Program-made: the position numbers and the translations under genes
The notes under the pieces: model-generated
Databases searched by the model: none
What the model saw: the letters and a program-made list of their open reading frames with translations, nothing else
Told to the model about the DNA's origin: nothing
Shown here: piece after piece, positions 1 through 10,835 of the stretch
Position numbering within the stretch: the stretch's first letter is position 1
Layout of the letters: each line of letters opens with the position of its first letter
Assembly (NCBI GenBank): GCA_041504365.1
Contig: CP167917.1
Span: 1,612,001 to 1,676,000 of the forward strand
DNA length: 64,000 nt
Direction of reading: 5' to 3'
Origin: Dryocola sp. LX212
Lineage (GTDB): Bacteria; Pseudomonadota; Gammaproteobacteria; Enterobacterales; Enterobacteriaceae

Positions 1-1112
1 CGAAGGCTGGCTGGTGCGCCGTGATGCGAATGGTGAAAGACAACGGCGTTGAGCGTCGTCTGCACCGTCGCGAGCTTGCCTACCAGTCCGGCGACGAATT
101 ACGCTCTATGTCGGATAAGGCGCTGGGTGCGCTGCGACTGGCCGTGGCGGACAACGAACATCTGCGCGATGTGCTGCGCATGTCCGAAGATCCAAAACGC
201 CCCGAGCGTAAAATCCAGTTCTTCGTGGCGGTTTACCAGCATCTGCGCGAGCGTATCCGTCAGGATATCATCCGCACAGACGACCCGGTCGAAGCCATCG
301 AGCAGATGGAAATCGAGCTGGGCCGCCTGACCGAAGAGTTGACATCACGCGAACAGAAGCTGGCTATCAGCACGAAGAGCGTGGCGAACATTATTCGTAA
401 AACAATTCAGCGTGAGCAGAACCGTATCCGCATGCTGAACCAGGGGCTGCAAAGCGTTTCCTTCGGCCAGGTTAACAGCGTGCGTCTTAACGTGAATGTA
501 CGGGAAACCCACGCCACGCTGCTTAACGTGCTGTCCGAACAGCATGAGGCGCATCAGGATCTGTTTAACAGCAACCGTCTGAGCTTCTCGGAAGCGCTGG
601 CTAAGCTTTACCAGCGTCTGAATCCGCAGATTGACATGGGCCAGCGCACGCCGCAGACCATCGGTGAAGAGCTGCTGGACTACCGCAACTATCTTGAGAT
701 GGAAGTGGAAGTTAACCGAGGTACCGACGGCTGGCTGCGTGCGGAAAGTGGCGCGCTGTCAACGGGTGAAGCGATCGGTACCGGCATGTCGATTCTGGTG
801 ATGGTTGTGCAGAGCTGGGAAGAGGAGTCGCGCCGCCTGCGCGGTAAAGACATCTCCCCTTGCCGCCTGCTGTTCCTCGATGAAGCGGCTCGTCTGGATG
901 CCAAGTCAATCGCCACGCTCTTTGAGCTGTGCGAACGCCTTGAAATGCAACTAATTATTGCTGCACCTGAGAACATCAGCCCGGAAAAAGGCACTACCTA
1001 CAAGTTGGTTCGAAAGGTGTTTAACAACCATGAGCATGTGCATGTTGTGGGCCTGCGAGGCTTTGCCCCTCCACTACTTGAGCCGGTTATGGGGGACGCG
1101 GAAGCTTCATAG
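1..1112 (+). CDS. mukB: MukB chromosome condensin subunit, C-terminal part (5' end outside window)
   Basis: This is the last 369 residues of MukB, the SMC-like ATPase that with MukE and MukF forms the bacterial condensin MukBEF. The reading frame is open from base 3, so the gene begins upstream. The fragment carries the end of the coiled coil and the C-terminal half of the ATPase head: an ABC-type signature region ([13 protein letters not shown]) followed by a Walker B strand and acidic residue ([13 protein letters not shown]). The head closes only when this half pairs with the N-terminal Walker A half, which is not in view. A hairpin terminator follows the stop directly, so mukB is the last gene of its operon (smtA-mukF-mukE-mukB in relatives). 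Identification is secure; only completeness is limited by the window edge. Confidence 0.97.
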   Translation, partial: KAGWCAVMRMVKDNGVERRLHRRELAYQSGDELRSMSDKALGALRLAVADNEHLRDVLRMSEDPKRPERKIQFFVAVYQHLRERIRQDIIRTDDPVEAIEQMEIELGRLTEELTSREQKLAISTKSVANIIRKTIQREQNRIRMLNQGLQSVSFGQVNSVRLNVNVRETHATLLNVLSEQHEAHQDLFNSNRLSFSEALAKLYQRLNPQIDMGQRTPQTIGEELLDYRNYLEMEVEVNRGTDGWLRAESGALSTGEAIGTGMSILVMVVQSWEEESRRLRGKDISPCRLLFLDEAARLDAKSIATLFELCERLEMQLIIAAPENISPEKGTTYKLVRKVFNNHEHVHVVGLRGFAPPLLEPVMGDAEAS

Positions 1113-1128
1113 CGGGTATATCCATTAC

Positions 1129-1151
1129 AGCGGACTACGGTCCGCTTTTTT
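1129..1151 (+). terminator. Rho-independent terminator after mukB
   Basis: A 7-bp perfect stem (AGCGGAC / GTCCGCT) with a 4-nt loop is followed by a run of T, 17 bases after the mukB stop. Confidence 0.85.
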
Positions 1152-1282
1152 GATCGCAACAATATCTTAATGTTTAATTTTCTTTACATTTATGCGGGCA
1201 ATTGAGTTTTACTGTTTATATACTGAGAAGAGAACCAGGCGAAACGCCGGTGACGATAAAACAGTAAAACAGGGGGCAAGGG

Positions 1283-3178
1283 ATGTTGCTTAATAAATTG
1301 CACGGTTTTCGAGCGTCAGCCATTGGCTATTGCCTGGCGCTCAGTATGGCTCCGCTGTTTACAGGACAGGCGCAGGCGGAAGAACCTGCCATTGTGCCAT
1401 CAGACAGCTCCGCTGTCACAGCAGAGCAGCCTACTGCGCTTGACGAGCCGTTAGCGCAGTCGACGGCAACGGCGACGATGGCAGGCACTATGCCGCTTAA
1501 TTCCGCCTCGATGTCAGCGGCGCAAAGCCGTTCACAGTTGATCGCTCAGTTACCTTCCGGCTATACGCCCGTTTATCTCAACGCACTTTCCGCGTTTTAT
1601 GCCGCTCGGGATATGAAGCCGATGTGGGAGAACCGCGACGCGGTGCATGCTTTTCAGCAGCAACTGGCTGAGCTTGCTATCGCTGGTATTCAGCCGCAGT
1701 TCACGACGTGGGTTGAACTGCTCACCGATCCGTCTGTGACAGGTATGGCGCGCGATGTCGTACTGTCTGATGCCATGATGGGTTACCTTCAGTTCGTGTC
1801 GGGCATTCCGACGGAAGGCAACCGTTGGTTATACAGTACGACCCCGTACAAAATGCAGACCGCGCCGCTGTCCGTTATTAATCAGTGGCAGGTCGCAATC
1901 GATCAGGGCACGCTGGTGAGCTTTGTTGCTACCCTCGCCCCTCAGCATCCGCAGTATGCCCATATGCACGACTCGCTGGTTCATCTGCTTGGTGATACGC
2001 GTCCGTGGCCGCAGCTGAACGGGAAAGAGACCCTCAGGCCGGGGCAGTGGAGCAATGACGTTCCCGCTCTGCGTGAAATCCTCGCCCGTAGCGGCATGAT
2101 GCAGGCCGAGCCAGCTATTCCGCTGCCGGGTGACGACAGCACAAATCCCCGCACTGCCCCAGCGCTAAGCCCTTCCGCCATTGCGGTTGAAGGTGACGTT
2201 GAAGGTAATGCGCAAGGAGTGCCTGCCGCATCTGCCGGGTCGAAAAAGAGATCGGCTACTGCCGTGCGCAGTGCCTACAGCCGTGAGCTGGTAGAGGGCG
2301 TGAAGCGCTTTCAGAAATGGCAGGGGTTAGGCGCGGATGGCGCTATCGGCCATCTCACCCGCGACTGGCTCAATGTCACGCCGCAGCAGCGGGCTTCTCT
2401 GGTTGCCCTCAATATTCAGCGTCTGCGCCTGCTGCCGAATAAGCTTGATACCGGCATCATGGTAAACATCCCTAACTACTCGCTTGTCTACTACCTGAAC
2501 GGCAGCGAAGTGCTGGCATCCCGTGTGATAGTCGGGCGTCCGGACCGTAAAACGCCGATGATGAGCAGCGCGCTAAACAACGTGGTGGTCAACCCGCCGT
2601 GGAACGTGCCGAATACGCTTGCCCGCAATGATATTCTGCCAAAAGTCCGTCGGGACCCAGGCTATCTCGACCGCCACGGTTACAGCGTGCTGCGCGGCTG
2701 GAGCAATAACGCTGAGGCCATCGACCCGTACCGCGTTGACTGGCAGACCATCACACCTGGCAATCTGCCGTTCCGCTTCCAGCAGAAGCCGGGCGCTCAT
2801 AACGCGTTAGGGCTTTATAAGTTCAATATGCCGAGTTCTGACGCCATCTACCTGCACGATACGCCGAACCATACGCTGTTTCAGAAAGATGCCCGTGCGC
2901 TTAGCTCCGGCTGTGTCCGTGTCAATAAGGCATCGGAACTGGCTAACATGCTACTGCAAGATGCCGGCTGGAATGACGCAAGAATTTCAAGTCAGCTGAA
3001 AGCGGGAAATACGCGCTACGTGAACATTCGGCAAAAGATCCCGGTCAACCTCTACTATTTGACCGCTTTTGTGGGTGAAGATGGTCGTACCCAGTATCGA
3101 ACAGATATTTACAATTACGATCTCACGGCGCGATCTGGTGCACAAATCCTCACAAAAGCCGGTCAATTGATAAGGTAA
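1283..3178 (+). CDS. ldtD: L,D-transpeptidase LdtD (YcbB)
   Basis: A 631-residue periplasmic L,D-transpeptidase that makes 3-3 (mDAP-mDAP) cross-links in peptidoglycan. Residues 1-32 form a signal peptide ending in AQA. A low-complexity stretch follows, then a large N-terminal region, a peptidoglycan-binding-like segment near residues 330-370, and the C-terminal YkuD catalytic domain. The catalytic motif SSGCVRV places the nucleophile at Cys544, with the partner His in YLHDTPNH upstream. The length is slightly above the E. coli protein (615 from memory), mainly through the linker near residues 270-330. An SD-like GGGGCAAGGG lies just before the ATG. The neighbour mepK cleaves the same 3-3 bonds, so synthesis and turnover enzymes sit side by side. 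Confidence 0.97.
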   Translation: MLLNKLHGFRASAIGYCLALSMAPLFTGQAQAEEPAIVPSDSSAVTAEQPTALDEPLAQSTATATMAGTMPLNSASMSAAQSRSQLIAQLPSGYTPVYLNALSAFYAARDMKPMWENRDAVHAFQQQLAELAIAGIQPQFTTWVELLTDPSVTGMARDVVLSDAMMGYLQFVSGIPTEGNRWLYSTTPYKMQTAPLSVINQWQVAIDQGTLVSFVATLAPQHPQYAHMHDSLVHLLGDTRPWPQLNGKETLRPGQWSNDVPALREILARSGMMQAEPAIPLPGDDSTNPRTAPALSPSAIAVEGDVEGNAQGVPAASAGSKKRSATAVRSAYSRELVEGVKRFQKWQGLGADGAIGHLTRDWLNVTPQQRASLVALNIQRLRLLPNKLDTGIMVNIPNYSLVYYLNGSEVLASRVIVGRPDRKTPMMSSALNNVVVNPPWNVPNTLARNDILPKVRRDPGYLDRHGYSVLRGWSNNAEAIDPYRVDWQTITPGNLPFRFQQKPGAHNALGLYKFNMPSSDAIYLHDTPNHTLFQKDARALSSGCVRVNKASELANMLLQDAGWNDARISSQLKAGNTRYVNIRQKIPVNLYYLTAFVGEDGRTQYRTDIYNYDLTARSGAQILTKAGQLIR

Positions 3179-3227
3179 ATGCAGTAATACTAATGAATTA
3201 GTTGTCGGAAGAGTGGTAATGCTCAGT

Positions 3228-3254
3228 CGGGCCCTCTGCAGGGCCCGGTTTTCT
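3228..3254 (+). terminator. Terminator after ldtD
   Basis: A 7-bp GC stem (CGGGCCC / GGGCCCG) with a 6-nt loop is followed by GTTTTCTT. It separates ldtD from mepK. Confidence 0.8.
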
Positions 3255-3360
3255 TGGGTTTTACTGCGCCTTGACTCCCCGTTCTTTGGCAGTTAAGGTG
3301 CGTGGCGTGCGCCCAAAGTGCATATTATTCGACCGTTATTTACCTGTAGACCTGGATATC

Positions 3361-3909
3361 ATGGACAAATTTGACGCTAATCGCCGCAAGCTGCTGGCGT
3401 TAGGCAGCGTGGCCTTCGGTGCCGCACTGTTACCGACGCAGGCGTTTGCAACCCTCTCGACACCGCGCCCGCGCATTTTAACGCTCAACAATCTCCATAC
3501 CGGTGAGTCGCTAAAGGCCGAGTTCTTCGATGGCAGAGGCTATATTCAGGATGAATTAGCTCGACTTAATCACTTCTTCCGCGACTATCGCGCGAATAAA
3601 ATTAAATCCATCGATCCCAAATTATTCGACCAACTCTATCGCCTGCAGGGCCTGCTGGGCACCAATAAGCCCGTTCAGCTTGTCTCCGGCTACCGCTCGT
3701 TAGATACCAACAATGAGCTGCGCGCCCACAGCCGCGGTGTGGCCAAAAAAAGCTACCATACCAAAGGTCAGGCCATGGATTTCCATATTGAAGGGATTTC
3801 GTTAAGCAATGTACGCAAAGCAGCATTATCTATGCGCGCAGGTGGTGTAGGATACTACCCGCGAAGCAACTTTGTGCATATTGATACCGGGCCGTTAAGG
3901 CATTGGTAA
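3361..3909 (+). CDS. mepK: Murein endopeptidase MepK (YcbK), M15-type zinc peptidase
   Basis: A 182-residue enzyme that cleaves mDAP-mDAP (3-3) cross-links, opening the bonds made by LdtD. The frame is open further upstream to 3271, but the ATG at 3361 gives exactly the E. coli length and puts a twin-arginine type signal at the N-terminus (NRRKLLALG, then a hydrophobic stretch ending AFA). The M15/DUF882 zinc ligands are visible as His133 and Asp140 in SYHTKGQAMDFH, and His173 in FVHIDTG. The Tat-like leader implies export of a folded protein. gloC follows 40 bp downstream with no clear terminator between, so co-transcription is possible. Confidence 0.96.
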   Translation: MDKFDANRRKLLALGSVAFGAALLPTQAFATLSTPRPRILTLNNLHTGESLKAEFFDGRGYIQDELARLNHFFRDYRANKIKSIDPKLFDQLYRLQGLLGTNKPVQLVSGYRSLDTNNELRAHSRGVAKKSYHTKGQAMDFHIEGISLSNVRKAALSMRAGGVGYYPRSNFVHIDTGPLRHW

Positions 3910-3949
3910 AACTACGGAATCCGGCAGTAGTAGCCGGTAATGGAGCAGC

Positions 3950-4597
3950 ATGAATTATCACATCATTCCGGTCACCGCTTTTGCTCAGAACTGTTCTTTG
4001 CTCTGGTGTGAAGAAACCCTTCAGGCAGCGCTGGTGGATCCGGGCGGCCAGGCAGACAAAATTAAGCAGGAAGTTGCGGATAAAGGCGTGAACGTCAGCC
4101 AGATCCTGTTAACACACGGACATCTGGATCATGTAGGCGCTGCGGCCGAACTGGCTAAGCATTACGGTGTGCCGATTATCGGGCCGGAAAAAGCAGACGA
4201 ATTCTGGCTGCAGGGATTGCCCGCACAGAGCCGCATGTTTGGCCTTGACGAGTGCCTGCCGCTGACGCCGGACCGCTGGCTGAACGAAGGGGATAGCGTC
4301 ATGGTTGGCAATGTCACCCTGCAGGTGCTGCATTGCCCTGGCCACACGCCGGGCCACATCGTCTTCTTTGATGATAAAGCGAGCCTGCTGATTTCAGGTG
4401 ATGTGATTTTCAAAGGTGGAGTAGGACGTAGCGACTTCCCGCAGGGGGATCATGCGGCGCTGATCGACTCGATCAAACGCAAGCTCCTGCCGCTGGGGGA
4501 TGACGTGGCCTTTATTCCCGGTCACGGACCGCTTTCAACGCTCGGCTATGAGCGCCTGCATAACCCATTTTTGCAGGATGAATTACCGGTCTGGTAA
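3950..4597 (+). CDS. gloC: Hydroxyacylglutathione hydrolase GloC (YcbL), metallo-beta-lactamase fold
   Basis: A 215-residue cytoplasmic type II glyoxalase that hydrolyses S-lactoylglutathione to lactate and glutathione, the last step of methylglyoxal detoxification. The zinc-binding THGHLDH motif is at residues 55-61, and later ligands are seen in [14 protein letters not shown] and the PGHGP turn near the C-terminus. The length matches E. coli YcbL. The ATG at 3950 follows a GGAGCAGC Shine-Dalgarno site. mgsA, which makes methylglyoxal, lies in the same window at 40.5 kb, but nothing links the two in expression. Confidence 0.94.
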   Translation: MNYHIIPVTAFAQNCSLLWCEETLQAALVDPGGQADKIKQEVADKGVNVSQILLTHGHLDHVGAAAELAKHYGVPIIGPEKADEFWLQGLPAQSRMFGLDECLPLTPDRWLNEGDSVMVGNVTLQVLHCPGHTPGHIVFFDDKASLLISGDVIFKGGVGRSDFPQGDHAALIDSIKRKLLPLGDDVAFIPGHGPLSTLGYERLHNPFLQDELPVW

Positions 4598-4600
4598 AGC

Positions 4601-4628
4601 AAAAAGAGCCGCATCAGCGGCTCTTTTT
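4601..4628. terminator. Bidirectional terminator between gloC and aspC
   Basis: A perfect stem (AAAAAGAGCCGC / GCGGCTCTTTTTT) with loop ATCA lies between two convergent genes. It has A-runs on one side and T-runs on the other, so it can serve both strands. Confidence 0.9.
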
Positions 4629-4640
4629 TATGTTTTTTGC

Positions 4641-5831
4641 TTACAGCACGGCAACGATGGCTTCGCACAGCGGCGCCATGTTGTCCGGGGTCATCCCCGC
4701 CACGTTAACGCGACCGGAAGCCACGGCGTAAACGCCAAACTCTTCACGCAGACGCAGCACCTGCTCTTTCGTCAGACCGCTGAACGAGAACATGCCGTTC
4801 TGGTTGATGATAAAGCTGAAGTCGCGGTTCGCGCCTTTCTCCTGCAGGGTATTCACAAACAGCTGGCGCATGCGGTGAATACGCTGACGCATATCGGTCA
4901 GCTCTTGTTCCCAGATGGCGCGCAGCGCATCATTACTCAGGATTGTTGCTACTACAGAAGCACCGTGCGCCGGTGGGTTAGAGTAGTTTGCGCGAATAAC
5001 AGATTTCATCTGGCTGAACGCACGATCTACGGTGTCCGCATCAGCGGCAACCAGAGTACAGGCACCGACGCGCTCGTTGTAGAGGCCAAAGTTCTTGGAG
5101 TAGGAGCTGGCGACAATCAGTTCTTGATGCGTTGCTGCGAAAACGCGCAGGCCTTCAGCATCTTCTTCCAGACCACGGGCAAAGCCCTGATAGGCGAAGT
5201 CAAACAGCGGCAGCCAGCCTTTTTCCTGTGACATATTTGCGAGCGACTGCCACTGCTCAAGCGTAGGATCGATACCCGTTGGGTTATGGCAGCAGCCATG
5301 GAACAGTACCACGTCACCTGCCTGCGCACCTTGCAGACTGTCCACCAGACCGTCAAAGTCCAGCGAGTGGCTTTCTGCATCATAGTAAGCGTATTCGACA
5401 ACTTCCAGACCGGCGGAATTAAACACGCTCTTGTGGTTTGGCCAGCTTGGGTTACTTACCCAGACGCGTTTTACTGAGGTGTTTTTTGCCAGGAAATCAG
5501 CCGCCACGCGTAGTGCGCCAGTGCCGCCGGGGGTTTGTGCCGTGCGCGCACGTTTTGCATCACTGATTGCATTACCTTTGCCAAACAGCAATTCCTGGGT
5601 GCAGCGCCCAAACTCGGGGATACCGTCAATACCAAGGTAGTTTTTGGTATTTTCATTTTCCAGCAGATAAGCTTCGGCTTTTTTAACGCTGGTCAACACC
5701 GGCGTTTTGCCGGTTTCATCCTTATAAACCCCAATGCCGAGGTTAATTTTGGTTGGGCGGTCGTCGGCACGAAACAGGTCGGCCAAACCAAGAATTGGAT
5801 CGGCTGGGGCAGCGGTAATGTTCTCAAACAT
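4641..5831 (-). CDS. aspC: Aspartate aminotransferase AspC
   Basis: A 396-residue PLP-dependent class I aminotransferase that interconverts aspartate and 2-oxoglutarate with oxaloacetate and glutamate. The PLP Schiff-base lysine is Lys246 in [15 protein letters not shown]. The start at [12 protein letters not shown] gives the standard E. coli length; an in-frame extension of 34 residues upstream has no similarity to the family and is not used. The protein is highly conserved. The gene is separated from gloC and ompF by hairpin terminators, so it is probably monocistronic. Confidence 0.98.
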   Translation of the reverse strand: MFENITAAPADPILGLADLFRADDRPTKINLGIGVYKDETGKTPVLTSVKKAEAYLLENENTKNYLGIDGIPEFGRCTQELLFGKGNAISDAKRARTAQTPGGTGALRVAADFLAKNTSVKRVWVSNPSWPNHKSVFNSAGLEVVEYAYYDAESHSLDFDGLVDSLQGAQAGDVVLFHGCCHNPTGIDPTLEQWQSLANMSQEKGWLPLFDFAYQGFARGLEEDAEGLRVFAATHQELIVASSYSKNFGLYNERVGACTLVAADADTVDRAFSQMKSVIRANYSNPPAHGASVVATILSNDALRAIWEQELTDMRQRIHRMRQLFVNTLQEKGANRDFSFIINQNGMFSFSGLTKEQVLRLREEFGVYAVASGRVNVAGMTPDNMAPLCEAIVAVL

Positions 5832-5963
5832 GACGAGGTTCCATTGTGATTTCGAAGGGACAAGCGTACTCAGGTTAACTGCTGTTTTCACAATTGCCAA
5901 CCGTTTGCTACAAAAAGAAACTACCCACTTCACAACTTGGTTCTTTTCACTTAGCAGGCATAA

Positions 5964-5992
5964 AAAAACAGGGCCTAAGCCCTGTTTTTCTT
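5964..5992 (-). terminator. Terminator of ompF
   Basis: A perfect 11-bp stem (AAAAACAGGGC / GCCCTGTTTTT) with loop CTAA lies 28 bases beyond the ompF stop. Read on the minus strand it ends in a T-run. Confidence 0.9.
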
Positions 5993-6019
5993 ATATTCAA
6001 CAGAGAAGTTGTCGAATAA

Positions 6020-7093
6020 TTAGAACTGGTAAACGATACCCACTGCGGTGGTGTCATCAGAACCCACGCCCAGTTTGTTGTCGCCATCGATCTGGTTAAT
6101 GATGTAATCAGCATAGACCGACATGTTCTTGTTGAAGTAGTAAGTTGCGCCAACTTCAACGTAGTTGATGAAGTCTTCGCTGCCCACGCCTTCAACATCT
6201 TTCGCTTTAGATTTGTAATAAGCGATAGATGGACGCAGACCGAAATCGAACTGGTACTGCGCAACCATTGAGAAATCTTGAGTTTTGTTGGCATAGCCGC
6301 CGTCGATAACGGTGGCGTTACGGGTTTCGCCGTACAGGGCTGCCAGGTAGATGTTGTTAGCATCATATTTCAGGCCGGTTGCCCACTGCTCAGCTTTATC
6401 ACCGGTACCACGAGACAGAGCCTGCTGTGCGTTGGTACGGTCTGCTGCGCCGTAACCACCAACGATGCCGAAGCCTTCGAAGTCATAGCTTAAAGAAGTC
6501 GCCCAGCCGTCGCCGTTTGAACGAGTTGGGATACCTGCACGCTCATTTTTACCCAGGTACTGAACGCCGAAGTTCAGGCCGTCAACCAGACCGAAGAAGT
6601 CGGTGTTACGGTAAGTCGCCAGACCGCCGGTACGGCCAGAGAAGAAGTTGTCGCTGCCGCTGGTGTCACCACCGAACTCTGGCAGCATATCGGTTACGCC
6701 GATTGCGTCGTATACCAGACCGTAGTTACGACCGTAGTCGAATGAGCCAGCGTCACCAAATTTCAGGCCCGCAAATGCCAGACGAGTTTTGTTACCAGCC
6801 TGCGCGTCGGCACCTTCAGAGTTGTTACCCTGGAAGTTATATTCCCACTGGCCATAACCAGTCAGCTGATCGTTGATCTGGGTTTCGCCTTTAAAACCAA
6901 GACGAGCGTAAGTTTTGTCGCCGTTACCCGCGTAAGCGTTATCGCCGTTATCTTTGGAGAAATAGTGCAGACCTACTGCTTTCCCGTATAAATCAACTTT
7001 GTTGCCGTCTTTGTTATAGATTTCTGCAGCGTTTGCTGCACCGGCTACCAGCAGAGCAGGGATAACCACTGCCAGAATGTTACGCTTCATCAT
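6020..7093 (-). CDS. ompF: Outer-membrane general porin OmpF
   Basis: A 357-residue trimeric 16-stranded porin for passive diffusion of small hydrophilic solutes. The signal peptide is residues 1-22 (cleavage after AANA, mature [10 protein letters not shown]). The constriction-loop motif PEFGGD is present, and the chain ends in the C-terminal aromatic (VGIVYQF) needed for BAM-dependent assembly. Assignment to OmpF rather than OmpC or PhoE rests on the MMKRNILAV leader, the aspC-ompF-asnS gene order and the E. coli-like upstream region. External loops differ from E. coli, as is usual. A long untranslated leader of about 100 nt precedes it. Confidence 0.96.
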   Translation of the reverse strand: MMKRNILAVVIPALLVAGAANAAEIYNKDGNKVDLYGKAVGLHYFSKDNGDNAYAGNGDKTYARLGFKGETQINDQLTGYGQWEYNFQGNNSEGADAQAGNKTRLAFAGLKFGDAGSFDYGRNYGLVYDAIGVTDMLPEFGGDTSGSDNFFSGRTGGLATYRNTDFFGLVDGLNFGVQYLGKNERAGIPTRSNGDGWATSLSYDFEGFGIVGGYGAADRTNAQQALSRGTGDKAEQWATGLKYDANNIYLAALYGETRNATVIDGGYANKTQDFSMVAQYQFDFGLRPSIAYYKSKAKDVEGVGSEDFINYVEVGATYYFNKNMSVYADYIINQIDGDNKLGVGSDDTTAVGIVYQF

Positions 7094-7197
7094 TATTTAT
7101 TACCCTCATTGGTTTTTTTGTGACACCTGCCACTGCCGTCAATAATTCTTTACGAAACCATTGATGAGAGTTTGGTGTCTTTCTGTATCTGTCAGGC

Positions 7198-7310
7198 ATC
7201 TTTCCATTCATGAAACCGTTTCGCTAGCCTGAAAGTGCTACAAATATCGTAACTGAGTTACAAGAAGAAAATATGTGTAACTAAATGTTTATTTTACGGA
7301 ACTTTGTGAA
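7198..7310 (-). promoter_or_regulatory. ompF promoter with upstream OmpR-binding region
   Basis: Read on the minus strand, the segment resembles the E. coli ompF promoter: a conserved TTTGTAGCACTTTCA block, GCGAAACG, and then GAATGGAAAGATGCCTG with the -10 hexamer AAAGAT at 7198-7203. Upstream, repeated GTTAC/GTAAC-containing blocks (about 7240-7300) sit where the F1-F3 OmpR boxes lie in E. coli. OmpR control is inferred from this similarity. Confidence 0.65.
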
Positions 7311-7652
7311 CTAACTCAAATTTCCGCTTCGTTTGCTGAGTTAAATCGCTTTTCTTTGCATATATATATGAATTACTTATGTTTAATTTGCATAACTCAA
7401 AAAAAGAACGCTATTTCACATTTTTTTAGCATTTCTGAATATGGATTTTGGATGTCCAGATGTCTGTGCATCTTTTGCGCAATTATGCTAAGCAAGTGGT
7501 TTCGGCAAAAAGCATCACGTTTGTTGCGGTTGTTTTGTGAGTAACTGTGTCATGGACACAGTTAGTAACGTTGAAACGAGTGAAGGGGGTTGAAATTGAC
7601 ATTTGCTTAACTTCTGTTGAAGAAAAACCATGTCTGGACGTCAGATAAAAGA

Positions 7653-7680
7653 AAGGCCAGCAGAGCTGGCCTTGGAAGAG
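7653..7680 (-). terminator. Terminator of asnS
   Basis: The stem AAGGCCAGC / GCTGGCCTT sits just beyond the asnS stop. A T-rich stretch follows on the minus strand. Confidence 0.8.
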
Positions 7681-7689
7681 TAGAAAAAA

Positions 7690-9090
7690 TCAGAACTGGG
7701 CGTTACGAGGCGTGCGCGGGAAAGGAATAACATCGCGAACGTTCTGTACGCCGGTCACATAGGCAATCAGGCGTTCGAACCCAAGCCCGAAACCAGAGTG
7801 CGGCACGGTGCCGTAACGACGCAGATCGCGATACCACCAGTAGTCTTCTTTATTCAGACCCATCTCAGCCATGCGGGCGTCCAGCACGTCCAGACGCTCT
7901 TCACGCTGGGAACCACCGATGATTTCACCGATGCCCGGTGCCAGCACATCCATTGCCGCAACGGTTTTCCCGTCTTCATTAAGGCGCATATAGAACGCCT
8001 TAATATCTTTTGGATAGTTTTTCACCACCACCGGAGCCTTGAAGTGCTGCTCTGCAAGATAGCGCTCATGCTCGGAAGAGAGATCAACGCCCCAGTAAAC
8101 CGGGTTTTCGAACTTCTGGCCGCACTTCTCCAGGATGGCAACTGCGTCGGTGTAATCCACCTGCGCGAAGTCGGCGCTGATGAAGCGTTGCAGACGATCG
8201 ACGGCATCTTTATCGACGCGCTCGGCGAAGAATTCCATGTCGTCCATGCGCTCGTCCAGCACCGCCTTGAAGACATACTTCAGCATGGCTTCTGCCAGTC
8301 CGGCCACATCGTCAAGATTTGCGAACGCCACTTCCGGCTCCAGCATCCAGAATTCGGCCAGGTGGCGGCTGGTGTTGGAATTTTCAGCACGGAAGGTTGG
8401 GCCGAAGGTGTAAACCTTTGAAAGCGCACAGGCGTAAGTTTCGCCGTTCAGTTGACCGGACACGGTCAGGAAGGCTTCTTTACCGAAGAAGTCTTTATCG
8501 AAATCGACTTTGCCCGCATCGGTACGCGGCAGGTTTTCCATATCCAGCGTGGAAACACGGAACATCTCACCGGCACCTTCTGTATCAGAAGCGGTGATCA
8601 GCGGGGTGGAAACCCAGAAATAACCGTTTTCATGGAAGAAGCGGTGCAGCGCCTGCGCCAGAGTATGACGAACGCGAGCGACGGCGCCAATCATGTTGGT
8701 ACGCGGGCGCAGGTGGGCTACTTCACGCAGGTATTCAATGCTGTGGCGTTTTGCCGCCATTGGGTAGGTGTCCGGATCGTCAACCCAGCCCGCCACTTCA
8801 ACCTGAGTAGCCTGAATTTCAAAGCTCTGGCCCTGACCAAGAGATTCCACCACTTTACCGGTGACCACTACCGAGCAGCCGGTCGTCAGGCGTAGCACGT
8901 CTTCATTGTAATTAGGCAGAGAATTATTGATGACGGCCTGTACAGGAGAGAAGCAGGAACCGTCGTAGACGGCGAGGAAGGAAATACCAGCTTTTGAATC
9001 TCTTCGGGTACGCACCCACCCGCGCACGGTGACTTCACTGTCAACGGCTACGCGGCCCTGGAGTACGTCGGCTACAGGCACAACGCTCAT
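7690..9090 (-). CDS. asnS: Asparaginyl-tRNA synthetase
   Basis: A 466-residue class IIb aminoacyl-tRNA synthetase that charges tRNA-Asn. The N-terminal OB-fold anticodon-binding domain ([15 protein letters not shown], about residues 18-110) precedes the catalytic core. Class II motif 2 is seen as [16 protein letters not shown] and motif 3 as [15 protein letters not shown] near the C-terminus. The length equals E. coli AsnS, and the [12 protein letters not shown] start is conserved. It is an essential housekeeping gene between ompF and pncB, as in relatives. Confidence 0.98.
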   Translation of the reverse strand: MSVVPVADVLQGRVAVDSEVTVRGWVRTRRDSKAGISFLAVYDGSCFSPVQAVINNSLPNYNEDVLRLTTGCSVVVTGKVVESLGQGQSFEIQATQVEVAGWVDDPDTYPMAAKRHSIEYLREVAHLRPRTNMIGAVARVRHTLAQALHRFFHENGYFWVSTPLITASDTEGAGEMFRVSTLDMENLPRTDAGKVDFDKDFFGKEAFLTVSGQLNGETYACALSKVYTFGPTFRAENSNTSRHLAEFWMLEPEVAFANLDDVAGLAEAMLKYVFKAVLDERMDDMEFFAERVDKDAVDRLQRFISADFAQVDYTDAVAILEKCGQKFENPVYWGVDLSSEHERYLAEQHFKAPVVVKNYPKDIKAFYMRLNEDGKTVAAMDVLAPGIGEIIGGSQREERLDVLDARMAEMGLNKEDYWWYRDLRRYGTVPHSGFGLGFERLIAYVTGVQNVRDVIPFPRTPRNAQF

Positions 9091-9223
9091 AGTTTTCTCT
9101 CTATTAAATGGTCAATGACAAAAATAAGTTACCCACAATTGGGGGATATCTATGTTACCTGTCACGCGCCATCAGACAAGCAGAAATCGCACTGCACATG
9201 AAGAAATAAAGGAAAGCGGGGCA

Positions 9224-9255
9224 ACTCATGGGCCGTAATGATATGGCCCATGAGT
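9224..9255. terminator. Hairpin downstream of pncB (possible terminator)
   Basis: A perfect 11-bp stem (ACTCATGGGCC / GGCCCATGAGT) with a 10-nt loop lies 11 bases past the pncB stop. No good T-run follows on either strand, so intrinsic termination is uncertain. Confidence 0.5.
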
Positions 9256-9265
9256 ATTATTTGAA

Positions 9266-10468
9266 TCAGCTGGCTTTTTTGACCAGCGGTAAATCGAATG
9301 CTTTGCGCAGAGCGCGGACGAAGGCTTTATCGTGGCAGATGGTTTTTCCCGGGCTGTCAGAGAGCTTGGCAACGGGTTTACCATTGCATTCCACCAGCTT
9401 AATAACGATATTCAGCGGTTTGACCTGGGGGATATCGCAGGTCAGGCGCGTCCCAATGCCGAAGCTCAGATTCACGCGGGCGGCGAAATGCTTATAAAGA
9501 TCGACCGCTTTCGTTAAGTCCAGGTTATCAGAGAAAACCAGGACTTTACTCATCGGGTCAATGCCCAGCTTTTCATAGTGGGCGATGGCTTTTTCACCCC
9601 ATTCAACCGGATCTCCGGAATCGTGGCGTAGGCCTTGGTAGCGTGTGGCGAAGGCCAGATCAAAGTCGCGCAGGAAAGCATCCATCGTGATGCAGTCGGT
9701 CAGCGCGATGCCTAATTGATCGGGATATTCTTCCAGCCAGGCTTCAAGCGCCGCGCGCTGGCTATTTGCCAGAACCGGGCTGATCTGCTGGTGGGCCTGG
9801 AACCATTCATGCGCTTGGGTTCCCATAGGGGTAAGGTTTAGGCGGCGTGCCAGGTCGTAGTTGCTGGTGCCGATAAACCATGGCTCCTGCTGCAGCCGAC
9901 CTGCAATCGCTTCCTGCACTTCTCGCGAGAAGCGGCGACGCGTGCCGAAATCCATCAGGCGGAACGCAGACATATCGATGTCCGACGTCAGTTCGTTGAA
10001 CTGTGCCAGTTTACTTTCAAGATGATCCAGGGCCATTTGCGTCGTGACAACTGGGGAGCGGTGCTGATGCACCACTTCGCTGATGACGGCCAGCAGCGGC
10101 ACTTCCCACATGATAACCTCACGCCAGGGTCCGCTCAGACGAATGTCGAGATGACCACCGTTATTGGTGATGACAACCTGGGAAGGGTCATAGCGGAAAT
10201 CACGTAGCCAGGCGAGGTAATCTGCTTTAAAGAAGGGCAGCCCCTCAAGCCAGGCAAATTCCTCGTCGCTGAGCGCGAGGTGTTGCATGTGGTCAACCTG
10301 ATGACGGATAGCATCTGCATTGATACCCAGCAGATCGTCACCGCGGCAGCGAAACTCAGCGGCCACGCTCACGTCATAATATCGGTGAAACACCGCCTGC
10401 TGCATATGAAGCTTGTAGGCGTCAGTATCCAGTAGCGTTTGCAAAATCGGGGAAGCGTATCGTGTCAT
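9266..10468 (-). CDS. pncB: Nicotinate phosphoribosyltransferase
   Basis: A 400-residue enzyme of NAD salvage (Preiss-Handler pathway): nicotinate plus PRPP, with ATP hydrolysis, to nicotinate mononucleotide. Family features include [14 protein letters not shown] at the N-terminus, [14 protein letters not shown] (histidine-rich segment around the phosphorylated His of the family), and [13 protein letters not shown] in the phosphoribosyl-binding region. The start at [10 protein letters not shown] gives the family length; an in-frame ATG five codons upstream is possible but less likely. NadR repression is known for E. coli pncB, but no operator was identified here. Confidence 0.96.
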   Translation of the reverse strand: MTRYASPILQTLLDTDAYKLHMQQAVFHRYYDVSVAAEFRCRGDDLLGINADAIRHQVDHMQHLALSDEEFAWLEGLPFFKADYLAWLRDFRYDPSQVVITNNGGHLDIRLSGPWREVIMWEVPLLAVISEVVHQHRSPVVTTQMALDHLESKLAQFNELTSDIDMSAFRLMDFGTRRRFSREVQEAIAGRLQQEPWFIGTSNYDLARRLNLTPMGTQAHEWFQAHQQISPVLANSQRAALEAWLEEYPDQLGIALTDCITMDAFLRDFDLAFATRYQGLRHDSGDPVEWGEKAIAHYEKLGIDPMSKVLVFSDNLDLTKAVDLYKHFAARVNLSFGIGTRLTCDIPQVKPLNIVIKLVECNGKPVAKLSDSPGKTICHDKAFVRALRKAFDLPLVKKAS

Positions 10469-10835
10469 GGCGCGTTGCAGCATCCTCTCACAGGAGCGTT
10501 TCCATCAAGGGGTAAATGCAGATAAAGACGCAGGAGTATACCCTGATTATCTGTTTATTAAAGCCAGATCACAACACAAGGCTCGTTTCGGGTCGAGGGC
10601 ATTTCGTGCCGCATGTTAAAAATTTGTAGCGTAAAAGCGCATAACCCTTTGAAATTAAAATGCACGTATTACGCAATTTCCCCTTTTGAGACTCTGATGA
10701 AGCCCATGAAGAGCGCTGCTGGTTCATGCGGCAATTGCACCTTACAGCCCGCATCCGGAGAGCACCTCATAGCCAGGCGGGTCCGGCCACTGATGTTTGT
10801 TAATTAGCATGGGATAAAGGAAAAGTGAATCCAGG
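10469..10835. other. Non-coding stretch upstream of pncB
   Basis: These 367 bases hold the pncB promoter region and no gene that can be supported. The pncB-pepN gap totals about 1.25 kb, much longer than in E. coli as remembered. Confidence 0.6.

Larger units (their letters stand above)
7094..7689. other. ompF-asnS intergenic region (about 600 bp)
   Basis: This AT-rich gap holds the ompF leader and promoter (about 7094-7310) and the asnS terminator (7653-7680). Between 7310 and 7640 no convincing gene was seen. A 62-codon frame at 7356-7544 is AT-rich with no ribosome site and is not called. Confidence 0.7.

Noticed and set aside
6379-6876. A 165-codon plus-strand frame inside ompF
   Set aside because: Arginine- and serine-rich translation typical of an antisense shadow; ompF is unambiguous.
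7356-7544. A 62-codon frame in the ompF-asnS gap
   Set aside because: AT-rich, with no ribosome site, in a region that is promoter and leader DNA in relatives.
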